64,000 bases of DNA, taken from Chloroflexota bacterium. GTDB taxonomy: Bacteria; Chloroflexota; UBA6077; FW602-bin22; JACPRP01. Under the pieces are notes generated by a model, which saw only the letters and a list, made by a program, of their open reading frames with translations, did not search any database and was not told the DNA's origin. Location: assembly GCA_023480885.1 (NCBI GenBank), contig JAMCWX010000075.1, positions 62,001 to 126,000 of the forward strand. The letters are read 5' to 3'. Shown in pieces: positions 25,408 to 33,566 of this stretch; the first letter of the stretch is position 1, and each line of letters starts with the position of its first letter. A program made the position numbers and the translations under genes.

Positions 25408-26958
25408 ATGGCCAAGGAGGATACATCGCCGGGGAGGTCCCCTTCCTGGCTCGGCTTATCTTCACAACTCGCTCGGGTGAGCTTCTACTTGCTTTGTCTG
25501 GTCCTCGGTCTCGGCATCCTCGCCGGCGCCTACTTCGCCTACAAGAACGCTACACCCTCCTCCCCTCCGTATCAGCACGTATACAGCGCGTGCAGCGCCA
25601 GCGAGTGCCACGCCAGGCCTTCGTCCATCGGCAAGATTTACGTCGCCGCAGACGGAAAAGACGTGAGCGACAATCCAGTTGTCACGGTTGGACAGGGCGA
25701 TGCCTTCGAGGTGGACTGGCACTTCGAGAACATGCTTGGCGACCCGAAGCGGTATAAGGCGGTTGGCATCCAGGTGACGCTGCCCGAGGGAGATGGCTGG
25801 ACTGTTGGCCCTGGAACGCCGCAACACCCGCAGGAGTGGTCTGCCTCGGGAGAGGGCAGGGATTACTGGAGTCCAGCCTGGGACCAGGGCGATAGCGACA
25901 GGGGGAGAGAGCTCGTCAGATGGGTGCGCTCGAACGATCTGAAGAACGTGTACTTCGCGAGCTTTCTCGACACTGCCTGGAGCTTCAAGGGTGAGAGAGC
26001 AGCGGCAGGCGACTCTGGCGATCGGCGTGATGGGGACCTTGACGGGAAGGAAAGCCATATGGGCACGGACGCCGTGATCGGCGTCCCGCTCAAGACCGAA
26101 CTGGGTGACTACGAAGTCGCGGTCGCGGGCGTGGGTCGCGACAAGGATGGAAGACCCGCGAGCGTTTCCAGGACGATCAAGGTCCAGGTGAGGGACTGGT
26201 CGGACCCTGTGCTGGCTGGGAAAAAACGTCGCCCAACCTCGCAAGGCGACGCAGCCGGGGCGCAGGGCGGTCTTGGCTTCGCGCTTTTCGTGCCTCCCGT
26301 CCGTCCTACCCCAACGCCAGCTCCCACCCCTACCCCCGAATCGCTGGCCTCCATTTACGCCCGGCGCAGCCTGCCTCAGCCATGGCCAACGCCGGCGGTT
26401 GAGGAGGAGGCGACCAGACATGCCAGCACGATGAGGTGCAAGACCTGCCACGACAGTCCTGACTTGAAAAAGAAACCGCAGCCGATCGCTCTTCCCATCG
26501 ACCACGCTGGACGCGCGGAGAGCACCTGCCGACTGTGTCACCAGCGTCCGTACATGCCCCCTTATACAGGTGATGGGCAGTCGCGTTACATCGTGCCGCG
26601 CATCCCTCACAGCGTCGCTGGTAGAGACGACTGCTTGAGCTGCCACCAGCGCCCTGGGGGGATCAAGCCGGTTTCGTCTACGCACGCTGGCCGCACCAAT
26701 CAGTTGTGTCGCGGTTGCCACCAGTTGCCCAGCAACGCGGGTGGCCCAGCGTTGCTGCCGCACGCCACCGCGGGACGAGAGAACTGCCTGTCGTGCCATA
26801 CGCCGCCGGCAGATCACGGCGGACGTCAGAACAAGGAATGTGTGATCTGTCACATACCATCCGCGGATGGACCCGACGGCTTGACGGGCTATGCCATTCC
26901 AATTGTCCATACGTTGACGCTCCACGCGGATTGCCGCCGCTGTCACGTGGGGCCATAG
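25408..26958 (+). CDS. Membrane-anchored multihaem cytochrome with N-terminal sensor-like domain
   Basis: About 516 residues. One membrane helix (about 20-43) is followed by an extracytoplasmic region with CSASECH, a possible CX4CH haem site, and a beta-rich domain (VVTVGQGDAFEVDWHFEN, then YKAVGIQVTLPEGDGW) up to about 290. A Pro/Thr spacer (PTPTPAPTPTP) leads to a C-terminal block of seven CXXCH motifs. They come as CH-x-P/G units with intervening H-A-G-R and P-H-x-x-A-G-R His residues. Likely passes electrons between the membrane and the hexahaem proteins. ATG at 25408 chosen because the upstream extension to 25309 is not signal-like. Three bases separate it from the next cytochrome. Confidence 0.85.
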   Translation: MAKEDTSPGRSPSWLGLSSQLARVSFYLLCLVLGLGILAGAYFAYKNATPSSPPYQHVYSACSASECHARPSSIGKIYVAADGKDVSDNPVVTVGQGDAFEVDWHFENMLGDPKRYKAVGIQVTLPEGDGWTVGPGTPQHPQEWSASGEGRDYWSPAWDQGDSDRGRELVRWVRSNDLKNVYFASFLDTAWSFKGERAAAGDSGDRRDGDLDGKESHMGTDAVIGVPLKTELGDYEVAVAGVGRDKDGRPASVSRTIKVQVRDWSDPVLAGKKRRPTSQGDAAGAQGGLGFALFVPPVRPTPTPAPTPTPESLASIYARRSLPQPWPTPAVEEEATRHASTMRCKTCHDSPDLKKKPQPIALPIDHAGRAESTCRLCHQRPYMPPYTGDGQSRYIVPRIPHSVAGRDDCLSCHQRPGGIKPVSSTHAGRTNQLCRGCHQLPSNAGGPALLPHATAGRENCLSCHTPPADHGGRQNKECVICHIPSADGPDGLTGYAIPIVHTLTLHADCRRCHVGP

Positions 26959-26961
26959 ACG

Positions 26962-27948
26962 ATGGGTGACAATGTGGCTTCGGAGGGAAATGGCAGCGCG
27001 ACGGGCAGCAGGAGGCAGCTTGCAGGGCCTGCCCTTGCTGGAGTAGTCTCGATCATCGTTCTGCTGGCCTTCGGCGCTTTCCTTTGGACTCGCTCTCCCC
27101 AGTTTGGAGTCCCTGGAGTTGGAGGGTTGATCCCTGCTGCGACGCAAGGCGGACCAGGGGGAGCAACAGCATCTGGGGCAGCGCCGTCGGCCTCAACTCC
27201 CTCAGCGGCTGGTGAAGTGGCGCTTAAGGCCACAGGGGAAAACCTCCACCTTGCCAGGGCTTCCGAGGCCGCTGGCATGAGCTGCGAGGATTGCCATTTC
27301 GGGCCGCGGCCCACCGCTGGCAATCCTGCGCTTCGCGCATCCACCAGGAACGCGTGTTTGGGTTGCCATCCTCAGGAAGCGAAGGAGAGGACGGCCCGGA
27401 AGACCCATCAGCCATTCACCAACAGCGAGTGTACGCTGTGCCATCGCTTTCACCGGTCCGACTTCCCTCACCAACTGGTCGCCCCTGAAGGCCACCTCTG
27501 TCAGCAGTGCCATACTGACATAGGCGAACAGAAGATGGAGGCCTACCAGCACGCGCCATTCGCCAAAGACGCTTGTGGCGAATGCCACAACCCGCACGGC
27601 TCGAATCTCGACAGCCTGCTGCGGCGCGACAACCTTTGTTCCTCCTGCCACGAAGACGTGGTGAAAAAAGGTGCGGCTGTGGCCTATCAGCACGTCCCAT
27701 TTGCTAAGGGGAACTGCAAAGCCTGTCACCTGCCTCACGCTTCCAATTACGCGGCGCTGAAGCCGGTCGATACCAAGCAGCTCTGCCTGGCTACATGCCA
27801 CAGCGATCGCGCTCTCAACATGGACTTCAGCCACACACCGGTTGCCAGGGGCCAGTGTACGAGCTGCCATCGCCCTCACGGCTCCGAGAATCCTCGAATG
27901 CTGATCGCCAGAGGCACGAGCCTTTGTCTCACGTGTCATCCCAAATGA
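26962..27948 (+). CDS. Membrane-anchored decahaem cytochrome, doubled-CXXCH type
   Basis: 328 residues with one N-terminal membrane helix (about 20-43), an Ala/Ser/Gly/Pro linker and ten haem sites: nine CXXCH plus one CX3CH (C-LAT-CH, in the segment QLCLATCHSD). The arrangement of paired motifs with H-x-P-F/V and CHxPH (QHAPFAKDACGECHNPHGS, QHVPFAKGNCKACHLPHAS) is the doubled-CXXCH pattern of NrfB/DmsE-like electron carriers. It probably relays electrons from the membrane outward. Co-transcribed with the preceding cytochrome by proximity. Confidence 0.88.
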   Translation: MGDNVASEGNGSATGSRRQLAGPALAGVVSIIVLLAFGAFLWTRSPQFGVPGVGGLIPAATQGGPGGATASGAAPSASTPSAAGEVALKATGENLHLARASEAAGMSCEDCHFGPRPTAGNPALRASTRNACLGCHPQEAKERTARKTHQPFTNSECTLCHRFHRSDFPHQLVAPEGHLCQQCHTDIGEQKMEAYQHAPFAKDACGECHNPHGSNLDSLLRRDNLCSSCHEDVVKKGAAVAYQHVPFAKGNCKACHLPHASNYAALKPVDTKQLCLATCHSDRALNMDFSHTPVARGQCTSCHRPHGSENPRMLIARGTSLCLTCHPK

Positions 27949-27989
27949 GAATCGAGTAAGAGACAAACCCGACTGGTACCGACAGGTGA

Positions 27990-28018
27990 TTGTTTTCCAT
28001 AACAGAATGTGCTAAACT
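27990..28018 (+). promoter_or_regulatory. Promoter of the second TPR-NHL-cytochrome unit
   Basis: TTGTTT (27990-27995), 17 bases, TAAACT (28013-28018) with upstream TGC. Because this lies at the start of the longest open frame for the TPR gene, the true translation start must be downstream. Confidence 0.5.
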
Positions 28019-28055
28019 GCGACAGGATGATGGTGAGCGTCGACTTGGGAAGGTG

Positions 28056-28868
28056 ATGAGCGCCTGTGACTTGAGGTCTGAGACCGATCAAGGAGGGCGC
28101 TTCTTTGTTATTCAGGTGGTTGAAGATTTCCTGGGCTATTTTAGAATAGACAGAACTGTCAGGCTGCTAGGTCTGCTGGTCGGCGTGCTGTTGCTGGTTC
28201 TGGTCGTCTTGACGATGGTAGCCTTTGTCCTGAAGCGGGGTCCAGATACCACCTCATCTATCGATCGGGAGATCGCAGCGCTGCAAAGGCAGTTGCAACG
28301 CAATCCGACTAGCTCAGACGTGCGTCTGGACCTGGGGTGGAAGCTGTACCAGAAAGGCGACTACACGGCAGCGTTGGCGCAGTACCAGGAAGTGCTGAAA
28401 TCGAATTCGGAGCACGCGGGCGCGCGCTTCGGCACGGCGCTGGCGCTGGAGAAGCTCGGCAAGACGGACGATGCCATACTCGAGCTGAACAAACTGATCG
28501 AGAAGGATAATGCTTACGATCAGGCATATTACGAGCTGGCGAGGCTATACTGGGAGCGCGGCAGTCTGGAAGAGGCGCTGGCCAACGCCGAGCGACTCGT
28601 GACTTTGCAACCAGTGTCTAGCAGCGCTCACTACATTCGTGGCCGGGTTCTGCTGGCTAAGGGCGATGTCGATTCGGCGCTGAAGGATTTTCAGGCGGCA
28701 GTAGCGTACGACCCTCAGTTCGCCCAGGGTTACCTGGGACTGGGACTGGCCGACCTCGCCAGGGGGCAGAAAGACGACGGAATAAGCAATCTTAGAAAGG
28801 CCAGCGCCCTGGACCCTGATCTGGAAGAAGCGACCAGGGCCGTTCGCGAGGCCTCGGGCCAACCGTGA
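28056..28868 (+). CDS. Membrane-anchored TPR protein (copy 2)
   Basis: About 270 residues: N-terminal segment VVEDFLGYFRIDRTVRL, a membrane helix (LLGLLVGVLLLVLVVLTMVAF), then SSIDREIAALQRQL and about six TPR units (ARFGTALALEKLGKTDDAILEL, for example). It shares the anchor-IDREI-VRL architecture with the gene at 21499. ATG at 28056 has GGAAGG just upstream and lies after the predicted promoter; the exact start is uncertain (an SD-like AAGGAGGG occurs at about 28090). The NHL gene follows 22 bases later, the same order as in copy 1. Confidence 0.8.
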   Translation: MSACDLRSETDQGGRFFVIQVVEDFLGYFRIDRTVRLLGLLVGVLLLVLVVLTMVAFVLKRGPDTTSSIDREIAALQRQLQRNPTSSDVRLDLGWKLYQKGDYTAALAQYQEVLKSNSEHAGARFGTALALEKLGKTDDAILELNKLIEKDNAYDQAYYELARLYWERGSLEEALANAERLVTLQPVSSSAHYIRGRVLLAKGDVDSALKDFQAAVAYDPQFAQGYLGLGLADLARGQKDDGISNLRKASALDPDLEEATRAVREASGQP

Positions 28869-28890
28869 GGGTTCAGGTTAGGTAGATATC

Positions 28891-29943
28891 ATGAAGGTTT
28901 TGCAGAAATTCGGCAGCTTGAGACAGCGGCGGATTGCAGACACAGGTGGCGATGCTTTGCCGACAGGGAGACGGGGCGCTATCGTCGCTTCGCTGGCGGT
29001 CGTGGCTGTTCTCCTGACAGGTAGTATCGCCTTCGTGGCCTCGATGCTGCTCGACCCGCGGGCGTCGCTTGGCGCCATCATCCCAGCGCCTGTAGCTGGC
29101 GACAAGATCCCCGTCTTCTCCTTCTCCATTCACGGAAAAGAGGATCAGCCACTCAGCAAGCCCTTGTCCGTGGTGGAGGGCTCGAACGGAGATATCTACG
29201 TGGCCGATTCCGGTAACGGGGTTGTCCAAGTATTCGATTATCAGGGTAACTTCAAGACCACGATAGGGCGGCAGTCGTTGAATACACCCAGGCCTGGAGA
29301 GTTGCGCTATCCTATTGGCGTGGCAGTCGACGAGAACAACCGCCTTTACGTTTCTGATAGCGTAGGCACGCACATATCGATCTTCGAGGATGGCAAGTTC
29401 GTCGAATACATGGGTGAGAAGGACGGCAAGAAGCAGTTCTCGGTGCCGGCTGGCCTGGTCTACAAGCACGGATATCTCTATGTCAACGACATAGGCTACC
29501 ACCAGGTTCTGGTCTACAGGCCCAGCGGGGAGCTTGTGCGAACGGTCGGTCTGGGTCGTGGTACCGAGCCAGGTGAGATGGAGTTTCCTAATTTCTCCGC
29601 GGTCGATAACGATGGCACCATCTTTGTGTCCGATTCAAATAACAATCGTGTTCAAATCTTCAACGCCAACGGCTCGCGTGCGGGCGTGATCCAGACGGCA
29701 GGGAAAGGTGGCGTCTACCTTCCGCGAGGGATCGGCGTCGACGTGGCAGGAAGGCTACACGTCGTGAGCACGTTTGGTCACCGAGTGGAGGTTTTCGACC
29801 GAAGTGGCAACTGGTTGTTCTCCTATGGTAAACAAGGGGAAAAGGACGGGGAATTCAACTTCCCCAACGGGCTGTACGTGACTGCGAAGCGCATTTACGT
29901 GGCCGACCGCGAGAACAACCGCGTTCAGGTCTGGCAATACTGA
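28891..29943 (+). CDS. Membrane-anchored NHL-repeat beta-propeller (copy 2)
   Basis: 350 residues, one membrane helix (about 32-53), then six NHL-like blades: KPLSVVEGSNGDIYVADSGNGVVQVFD, YPIGVAVDENNRLYVSDSVGTHISIF, FPNFSAVDNDGTIFVSDSNNNRVQIF, LPRGIGVDVAGRLHVV, and the terminal FPNGLYV..RIYVADRENNRVQVWQY. Paralogue of the gene at 22482. It lies between the TPR gene and hexahaem cytochrome 2, so a structural or assembly role at the surface is likely. Confidence 0.88.
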   Translation: MKVLQKFGSLRQRRIADTGGDALPTGRRGAIVASLAVVAVLLTGSIAFVASMLLDPRASLGAIIPAPVAGDKIPVFSFSIHGKEDQPLSKPLSVVEGSNGDIYVADSGNGVVQVFDYQGNFKTTIGRQSLNTPRPGELRYPIGVAVDENNRLYVSDSVGTHISIFEDGKFVEYMGEKDGKKQFSVPAGLVYKHGYLYVNDIGYHQVLVYRPSGELVRTVGLGRGTEPGEMEFPNFSAVDNDGTIFVSDSNNNRVQIFNANGSRAGVIQTAGKGGVYLPRGIGVDVAGRLHVVSTFGHRVEVFDRSGNWLFSYGKQGEKDGEFNFPNGLYVTAKRIYVADRENNRVQVWQY

Positions 29944-29995
29944 GTTGCCAGAGAGGCAGGGGCAAGGGAGTCAAGCCTGATCTAGAGAATTATCT

Positions 29996-30883
29996 GTGGG
30001 CAAAATCGTTTGCGCGGTCGCAATCGCATTATCAATACCATTACTGAGCCTGCTTCCGATACAGTTCGCGAGCTTGAATGTACCGGGCTGGTCGTTTTCT
30101 GCCGGCTTGTTCGCTACTAGCGCCGAGGCGTGGTCGAATCCGCACGGCTCCTATGATGCGACGACTGGCCTTTGTGCGGCCTGCCACAGAGCCCACAGCG
30201 CTAGCGGGCCAGCGATAATGGCTGCTAGCAACGTTCGCAATCTATGCGACAGTTGTCACCAGGGTTACCAGGGCAGCGATTACGATGTTGAAGGGGGCAC
30301 TATTCGGAATGGTGGCGCTAACTCACCCTCGATTTCCGGCGGGTTCAGCGCCGCTGGCGTGACCTCGGAGCACTTGATCGATACGTCCGGGAATCCTCTT
30401 CGCGTACCAGGCGGTGCCAGCTCGAGCACAACGTTGACGTGTGTCTCGTGCCATAATCCGCACGGATCGAGCAACTATCGCCTGTTCAGGCAGACGGTGA
30501 CCTGGAATGGGTTAAACGCGAGTGTGCCCAACTTCACGGCTACGTTGAGCAATAGACTGGCGACCGAGACCGTTGTCTATCAAACTGGATCCATCGACGC
30601 CTGTGACGCGTGCCACTCCGACTACAGCCAGCGCGTCGGCGGCTCTTACTCGGCAGGCTTCCGCCACAAAGTCGGGGTGACCATTTCGGCTAGCAATACA
30701 CCTGGATCGCTGCCATTGGAGCAGCAATCTCCTGCTAACAGGATCGTGTGCCTGACGTGCCACAATGCGCACAGCACGAAGGTCACGAACACCGCCAACG
30801 GCGGTCGGCAGGGATTTAGCACGGCCCTGAAGAGATATACAGATTCGGGCATGTGCTCGGGATGCCATTTCAACCAGTGGTGA
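29996..30883 (+). CDS. Hexahaem c-type cytochrome (2)
   Basis: 295 residues with an N-terminal signal (about 1-45, SAEA region) and six CXXCH motifs starting at 60, 84, 149, 203, 252 and 287. The signature order matches hexahaem cytochrome 1: CHRAH first, then CHxxY/G, CHNPHGSSNYRLFR third (versus CHDPHGSPNYRILR), and VCLTCHNAH fifth. It is more compact because the long loops between haems 2-3 and 4-5 are shorter. GTG start with a weak GAGAA site. The upstream bases (GCAAGGGAGTCAAGCCTGAT) resemble a stretch in the leader of cytochrome 1. Confidence 0.88.
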   Translation: MGKIVCAVAIALSIPLLSLLPIQFASLNVPGWSFSAGLFATSAEAWSNPHGSYDATTGLCAACHRAHSASGPAIMAASNVRNLCDSCHQGYQGSDYDVEGGTIRNGGANSPSISGGFSAAGVTSEHLIDTSGNPLRVPGGASSSTTLTCVSCHNPHGSSNYRLFRQTVTWNGLNASVPNFTATLSNRLATETVVYQTGSIDACDACHSDYSQRVGGSYSAGFRHKVGVTISASNTPGSLPLEQQSPANRIVCLTCHNAHSTKVTNTANGGRQGFSTALKRYTDSGMCSGCHFNQW

Positions 30884-30911
30884 AGACGCTCTGCGTCGTT
30901 CATCGTCTTTT
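30883..30911 (+). terminator. Possible weak terminator/attenuator between cytochromes
   Basis: Two mutually exclusive hairpins: GACGC-TCT-GCGTC (30885-30897), or AAGACG (30883-30888) with CGTCTT (30904-30909) running into TTTT. The second would look like a weak intrinsic terminator. It could lower expression of the large downstream cytochrome. Confidence 0.35.
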
Positions 30912-30922
30912 GTTGGGTTGAT

Positions 30923-33487
30923 ATGATATTCGGTGGGACGATCGACAAGCTCATCAGGCTCTTGCGCAAGTCCGCGCAGCTAGGCACCAGGCATAGCCGC
31001 CTGGGTGCCAGGCTCGTGCCTGGCGTAGCCGCACTCTTGCTTGCGGCCTGGCCGTTGTTCGCGGCAGCGCCCACATCGGCAGCCCTTGCGGTGCAAGTGG
31101 ACAGAACTGAGGCGGGCGGGATGATTCCCTTTTCGGTAGCTTCGGCGCCAACTGGAGTTTCGCCCACGGCGACGTATACTCCTACGCCGACTCAGACGCC
31201 GACGTCGACCCCCTCGCCTTTGGCGACGGCGACTTCCACGCCGGCGGCCACTCTGTCGCTTACGCCTGCGGCGACCGCGACGCCGACGCTAACCCCGACG
31301 TTGACTGTGATGCCGACGCCCACAGCAACGCCAGTAGCGACCGCAACTCCGACGATCTCGGTCAGCCCGACTGTAACGGCCACGCCGACTGTCACTTCGA
31401 CGCCCACCGTCACGCTGACGCCGACCGCTACGGTTACGCCGACGGCGACGGCGACGCCTACGCCCACGTCGACGGCCACGCCAACCCCGAGTCCCACGCC
31501 GACGCCCTTCCTGCGGCTTGAAGCGAGCGTTTCTCCCTCAGCGGCTAGCGTCGCTCCTGGCGGCTTGGTCTCCTATACCTTCAGTATAGTGAACGCGGGA
31601 AGGTTCACCGAGTCCGTCAGCATTTCATACACTCCCAGTGTCACTGACAGCTTCAGCTACAACCTGGTCGGCAAGACCCTGGATTTAGGTGCTGGCGCAA
31701 CAGGCAACGCGACGCTTCTCGTAGGAGTCTCGGCAAATGCTCCACCAGGCGCGACGACGAAGATTACTCTGGTCGCGACCACGGCCAGCGGGCGCCTAAG
31801 GCCGGCCACGGCTGTCGCCGAGGCAACTGTATCTGTTGACCGCGGTCTTCAATTGAGCGTAGCTCCAAGAGAGAAGACGGCGGATTACGGCGTGCCGGTA
31901 ACGTACACGATTTCGATCACCAACGCCTCTGCATCGCCGGCGAACGTCAACATCGCCACTTCTCAAGAGATCACGAAGTTTATGAATACGATCGAGCCGC
32001 AGAAACCATCGTTGACGCTGGCTCCCGGCGAGGTTGCGACCCGAATCCTTATCGTCACTCCCAATCGCCCGATCTCCCAGGGGTTCATGAAGAAGGTTTC
32101 GAGCAACGCTGCCAACAAATTCAGGCTGACGCCTGAAGAGCTCGCGCTTTTCCGCATAGTCACGAATCCCACGGACACCACCGTCGTCACGGTGTCGACG
32201 AAAGACATCTCGTTGAGCAGGTCGGTGTCTACCACCTCCAGGCCCATGAATGTGGAAAAGGAGAAGGAGAAGAAAGCAGAAAGGGATAGAAAAGCAAGGG
32301 AAGGGGAGAAGCCTAAGGCTCAACAGCAAGAGCCGAATGCCGCGAAGGTCGAGGCGCGCTCTCCAGATGGGTTGGTGGCGCAGCTCTGGGCTGGATTGCG
32401 ACAGGTGCTTGCCTCAGGCATCGACGTCGCCGGCAAGATGGTTGCGTGGGTTGGCGCAACTACGGCCAGCGCCAACCCCTTTGAGGCGCCTTTGTCGGCA
32501 TCGTATTCTGGCAACACGCCTCACGCGATGAATCCAACTACCTGCGCGAACTGCCACGAGGTGCACGGTGCGAGAGAAGGCTCCGCGTCTAGTGGAACCT
32601 CGAAGTTGCTGATTGCGTGGTCAGCCGATCGCTACAACAGCGGAGATACGGCGACGGTAGTTCGCCCGCTATGCGACACGTGCCACAATGGAAGTGGCAG
32701 TAAGTACGCGGTGGAGGCAGGGACCGTGACGGTTACTTCGACCGTGACCAACACGTTAGGCGGGGCTATCAAGCCTCCCAGCCTGGGCAGCGCTTCCCCC
32801 TACACTGTGGGCGAGACCTTCGTTTACACGACTTACGCGGACTTTGCGGGCGCCACTGTGAACTACGTGCAAAACAATCCGTACACTCAGTCGGTGGTGG
32901 TAACGGCCACTCAGGCGATGAGCACGTCGCACCTCATCGAGACGAACAACAAGCCCCCCTATTCGCTTAACGTCGGCGCCGACAACTTCATCTGCACGAA
33001 ATGCCACGACCAGCACGGTAACACCACTAACCCCCGGCTGCTGCGCCAGACGATAACCTTTGGCGGCGTCTCCACGGCCGTGAATTTCAACTGGACTTAT
33101 CAGACTTCCACTCTGCCAGAAAAGGTCACGCCAACTTCCGGCAGCACGCAGTTCTGCATGGCCTGTCACGACGACGGCCCCAACCTGAAGCACGGAGGTG
33201 GGCACAAAGGCACTGTTCCCTTCCCTATTACTATGTCCAACACGACATACAACAACCTGCAGGGGGTCAAGAACGCGACGGCGCCGACGAACAAGTACCC
33301 AACGGAATGGGACGCAGGAACCTCGACGTATCGCGTGGTGGTGTGCCTCACCTGTCACAAAGCTCACGGCACAGATAACAATGCAACTGGCTCATCGGTG
33401 GTAGTGCCACTTGGTCGTGAGGAGTTCTTCGATTACGAGCAAAGCACCGGTAATGGTTGGTGCTCCGTCTGCCACGGCGTTTTTTAG
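30923..33487 (+). CDS. Stalked hexahaem cytochrome with Thr/Pro-rich and Ig-like regions (3)
   Basis: 854 residues. Parts in order: signal/membrane segment (about 33-58); a Thr-Pro/Ala-rich stalk of about 110 residues (about 80-195, TPTATxTPT type); two beta-sandwich repeats of NEW3/DUF11 kind ([21 protein letters not shown] and [12 protein letters not shown], about 195-420); a charged Lys/Glu-rich segment (about 440-475); and a C-terminal hexahaem domain. Its CXXCH motifs start at 541, 584, 691, 745, 808 and 847, in the same order as cytochromes 1 and 2 (CHEVH, CHDQHGN...[14 protein letters not shown]). It looks like an envelope-spanning or wall-anchored version of the same haem module. The stalk is a likely O-glycosylation target. 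Confidence 0.88.
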   Translation: MIFGGTIDKLIRLLRKSAQLGTRHSRLGARLVPGVAALLLAAWPLFAAAPTSAALAVQVDRTEAGGMIPFSVASAPTGVSPTATYTPTPTQTPTSTPSPLATATSTPAATLSLTPAATATPTLTPTLTVMPTPTATPVATATPTISVSPTVTATPTVTSTPTVTLTPTATVTPTATATPTPTSTATPTPSPTPTPFLRLEASVSPSAASVAPGGLVSYTFSIVNAGRFTESVSISYTPSVTDSFSYNLVGKTLDLGAGATGNATLLVGVSANAPPGATTKITLVATTASGRLRPATAVAEATVSVDRGLQLSVAPREKTADYGVPVTYTISITNASASPANVNIATSQEITKFMNTIEPQKPSLTLAPGEVATRILIVTPNRPISQGFMKKVSSNAANKFRLTPEELALFRIVTNPTDTTVVTVSTKDISLSRSVSTTSRPMNVEKEKEKKAERDRKAREGEKPKAQQQEPNAAKVEARSPDGLVAQLWAGLRQVLASGIDVAGKMVAWVGATTASANPFEAPLSASYSGNTPHAMNPTTCANCHEVHGAREGSASSGTSKLLIAWSADRYNSGDTATVVRPLCDTCHNGSGSKYAVEAGTVTVTSTVTNTLGGAIKPPSLGSASPYTVGETFVYTTYADFAGATVNYVQNNPYTQSVVVTATQAMSTSHLIETNNKPPYSLNVGADNFICTKCHDQHGNTTNPRLLRQTITFGGVSTAVNFNWTYQTSTLPEKVTPTSGSTQFCMACHDDGPNLKHGGGHKGTVPFPITMSNTTYNNLQGVKNATAPTNKYPTEWDAGTSTYRVVVCLTCHKAHGTDNNATGSSVVVPLGREEFFDYEQSTGNGWCSVCHGVF
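31160..31510 (+). repeat. Low-complexity ACGCCGACN repeat coding a Thr/Pro stalk
   Basis: Degenerate 6- and 12-base repeats (ACGCCGACG, ACTGTGACG and variants) coding Thr-Pro-Thr-Ala/Val tracts. Long apparent open frames on the other strand here are by-products of this composition. Confidence 0.8.
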
Positions 33488-33490
33488 AGT

Positions 33491-33519
33491 TTGACGTCCC
33501 ACCTATCATCTCCTATAAT
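33491..33519 (+). promoter_or_regulatory. Promoter of the second O-antigen-ligase gene
   Basis: TTGACG (33491-33496), 17 bases, TATAAT (33514-33519), immediately after the cytochrome stop codon; leader of about 40 bases. Confidence 0.7.
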
Positions 33520-33566
33520 CCCTTCGCAATCAATGCTCCTCAGTTTTCCAGGTTCGAGAGACGAGA

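Noticed and set aside
25462-27147. 561-codon minus-strand open frame
   Set aside because: Antisense of two cytochrome genes; Arg/Val/Ala-rich with no recognisable motif, while the plus strand shows signal segments and regular haem motifs.
31192-31497. Val/Gly-repeat open frame on the minus strand
   Set aside because: Produced by the low-complexity DNA coding the Thr/Pro stalk on the plus strand.
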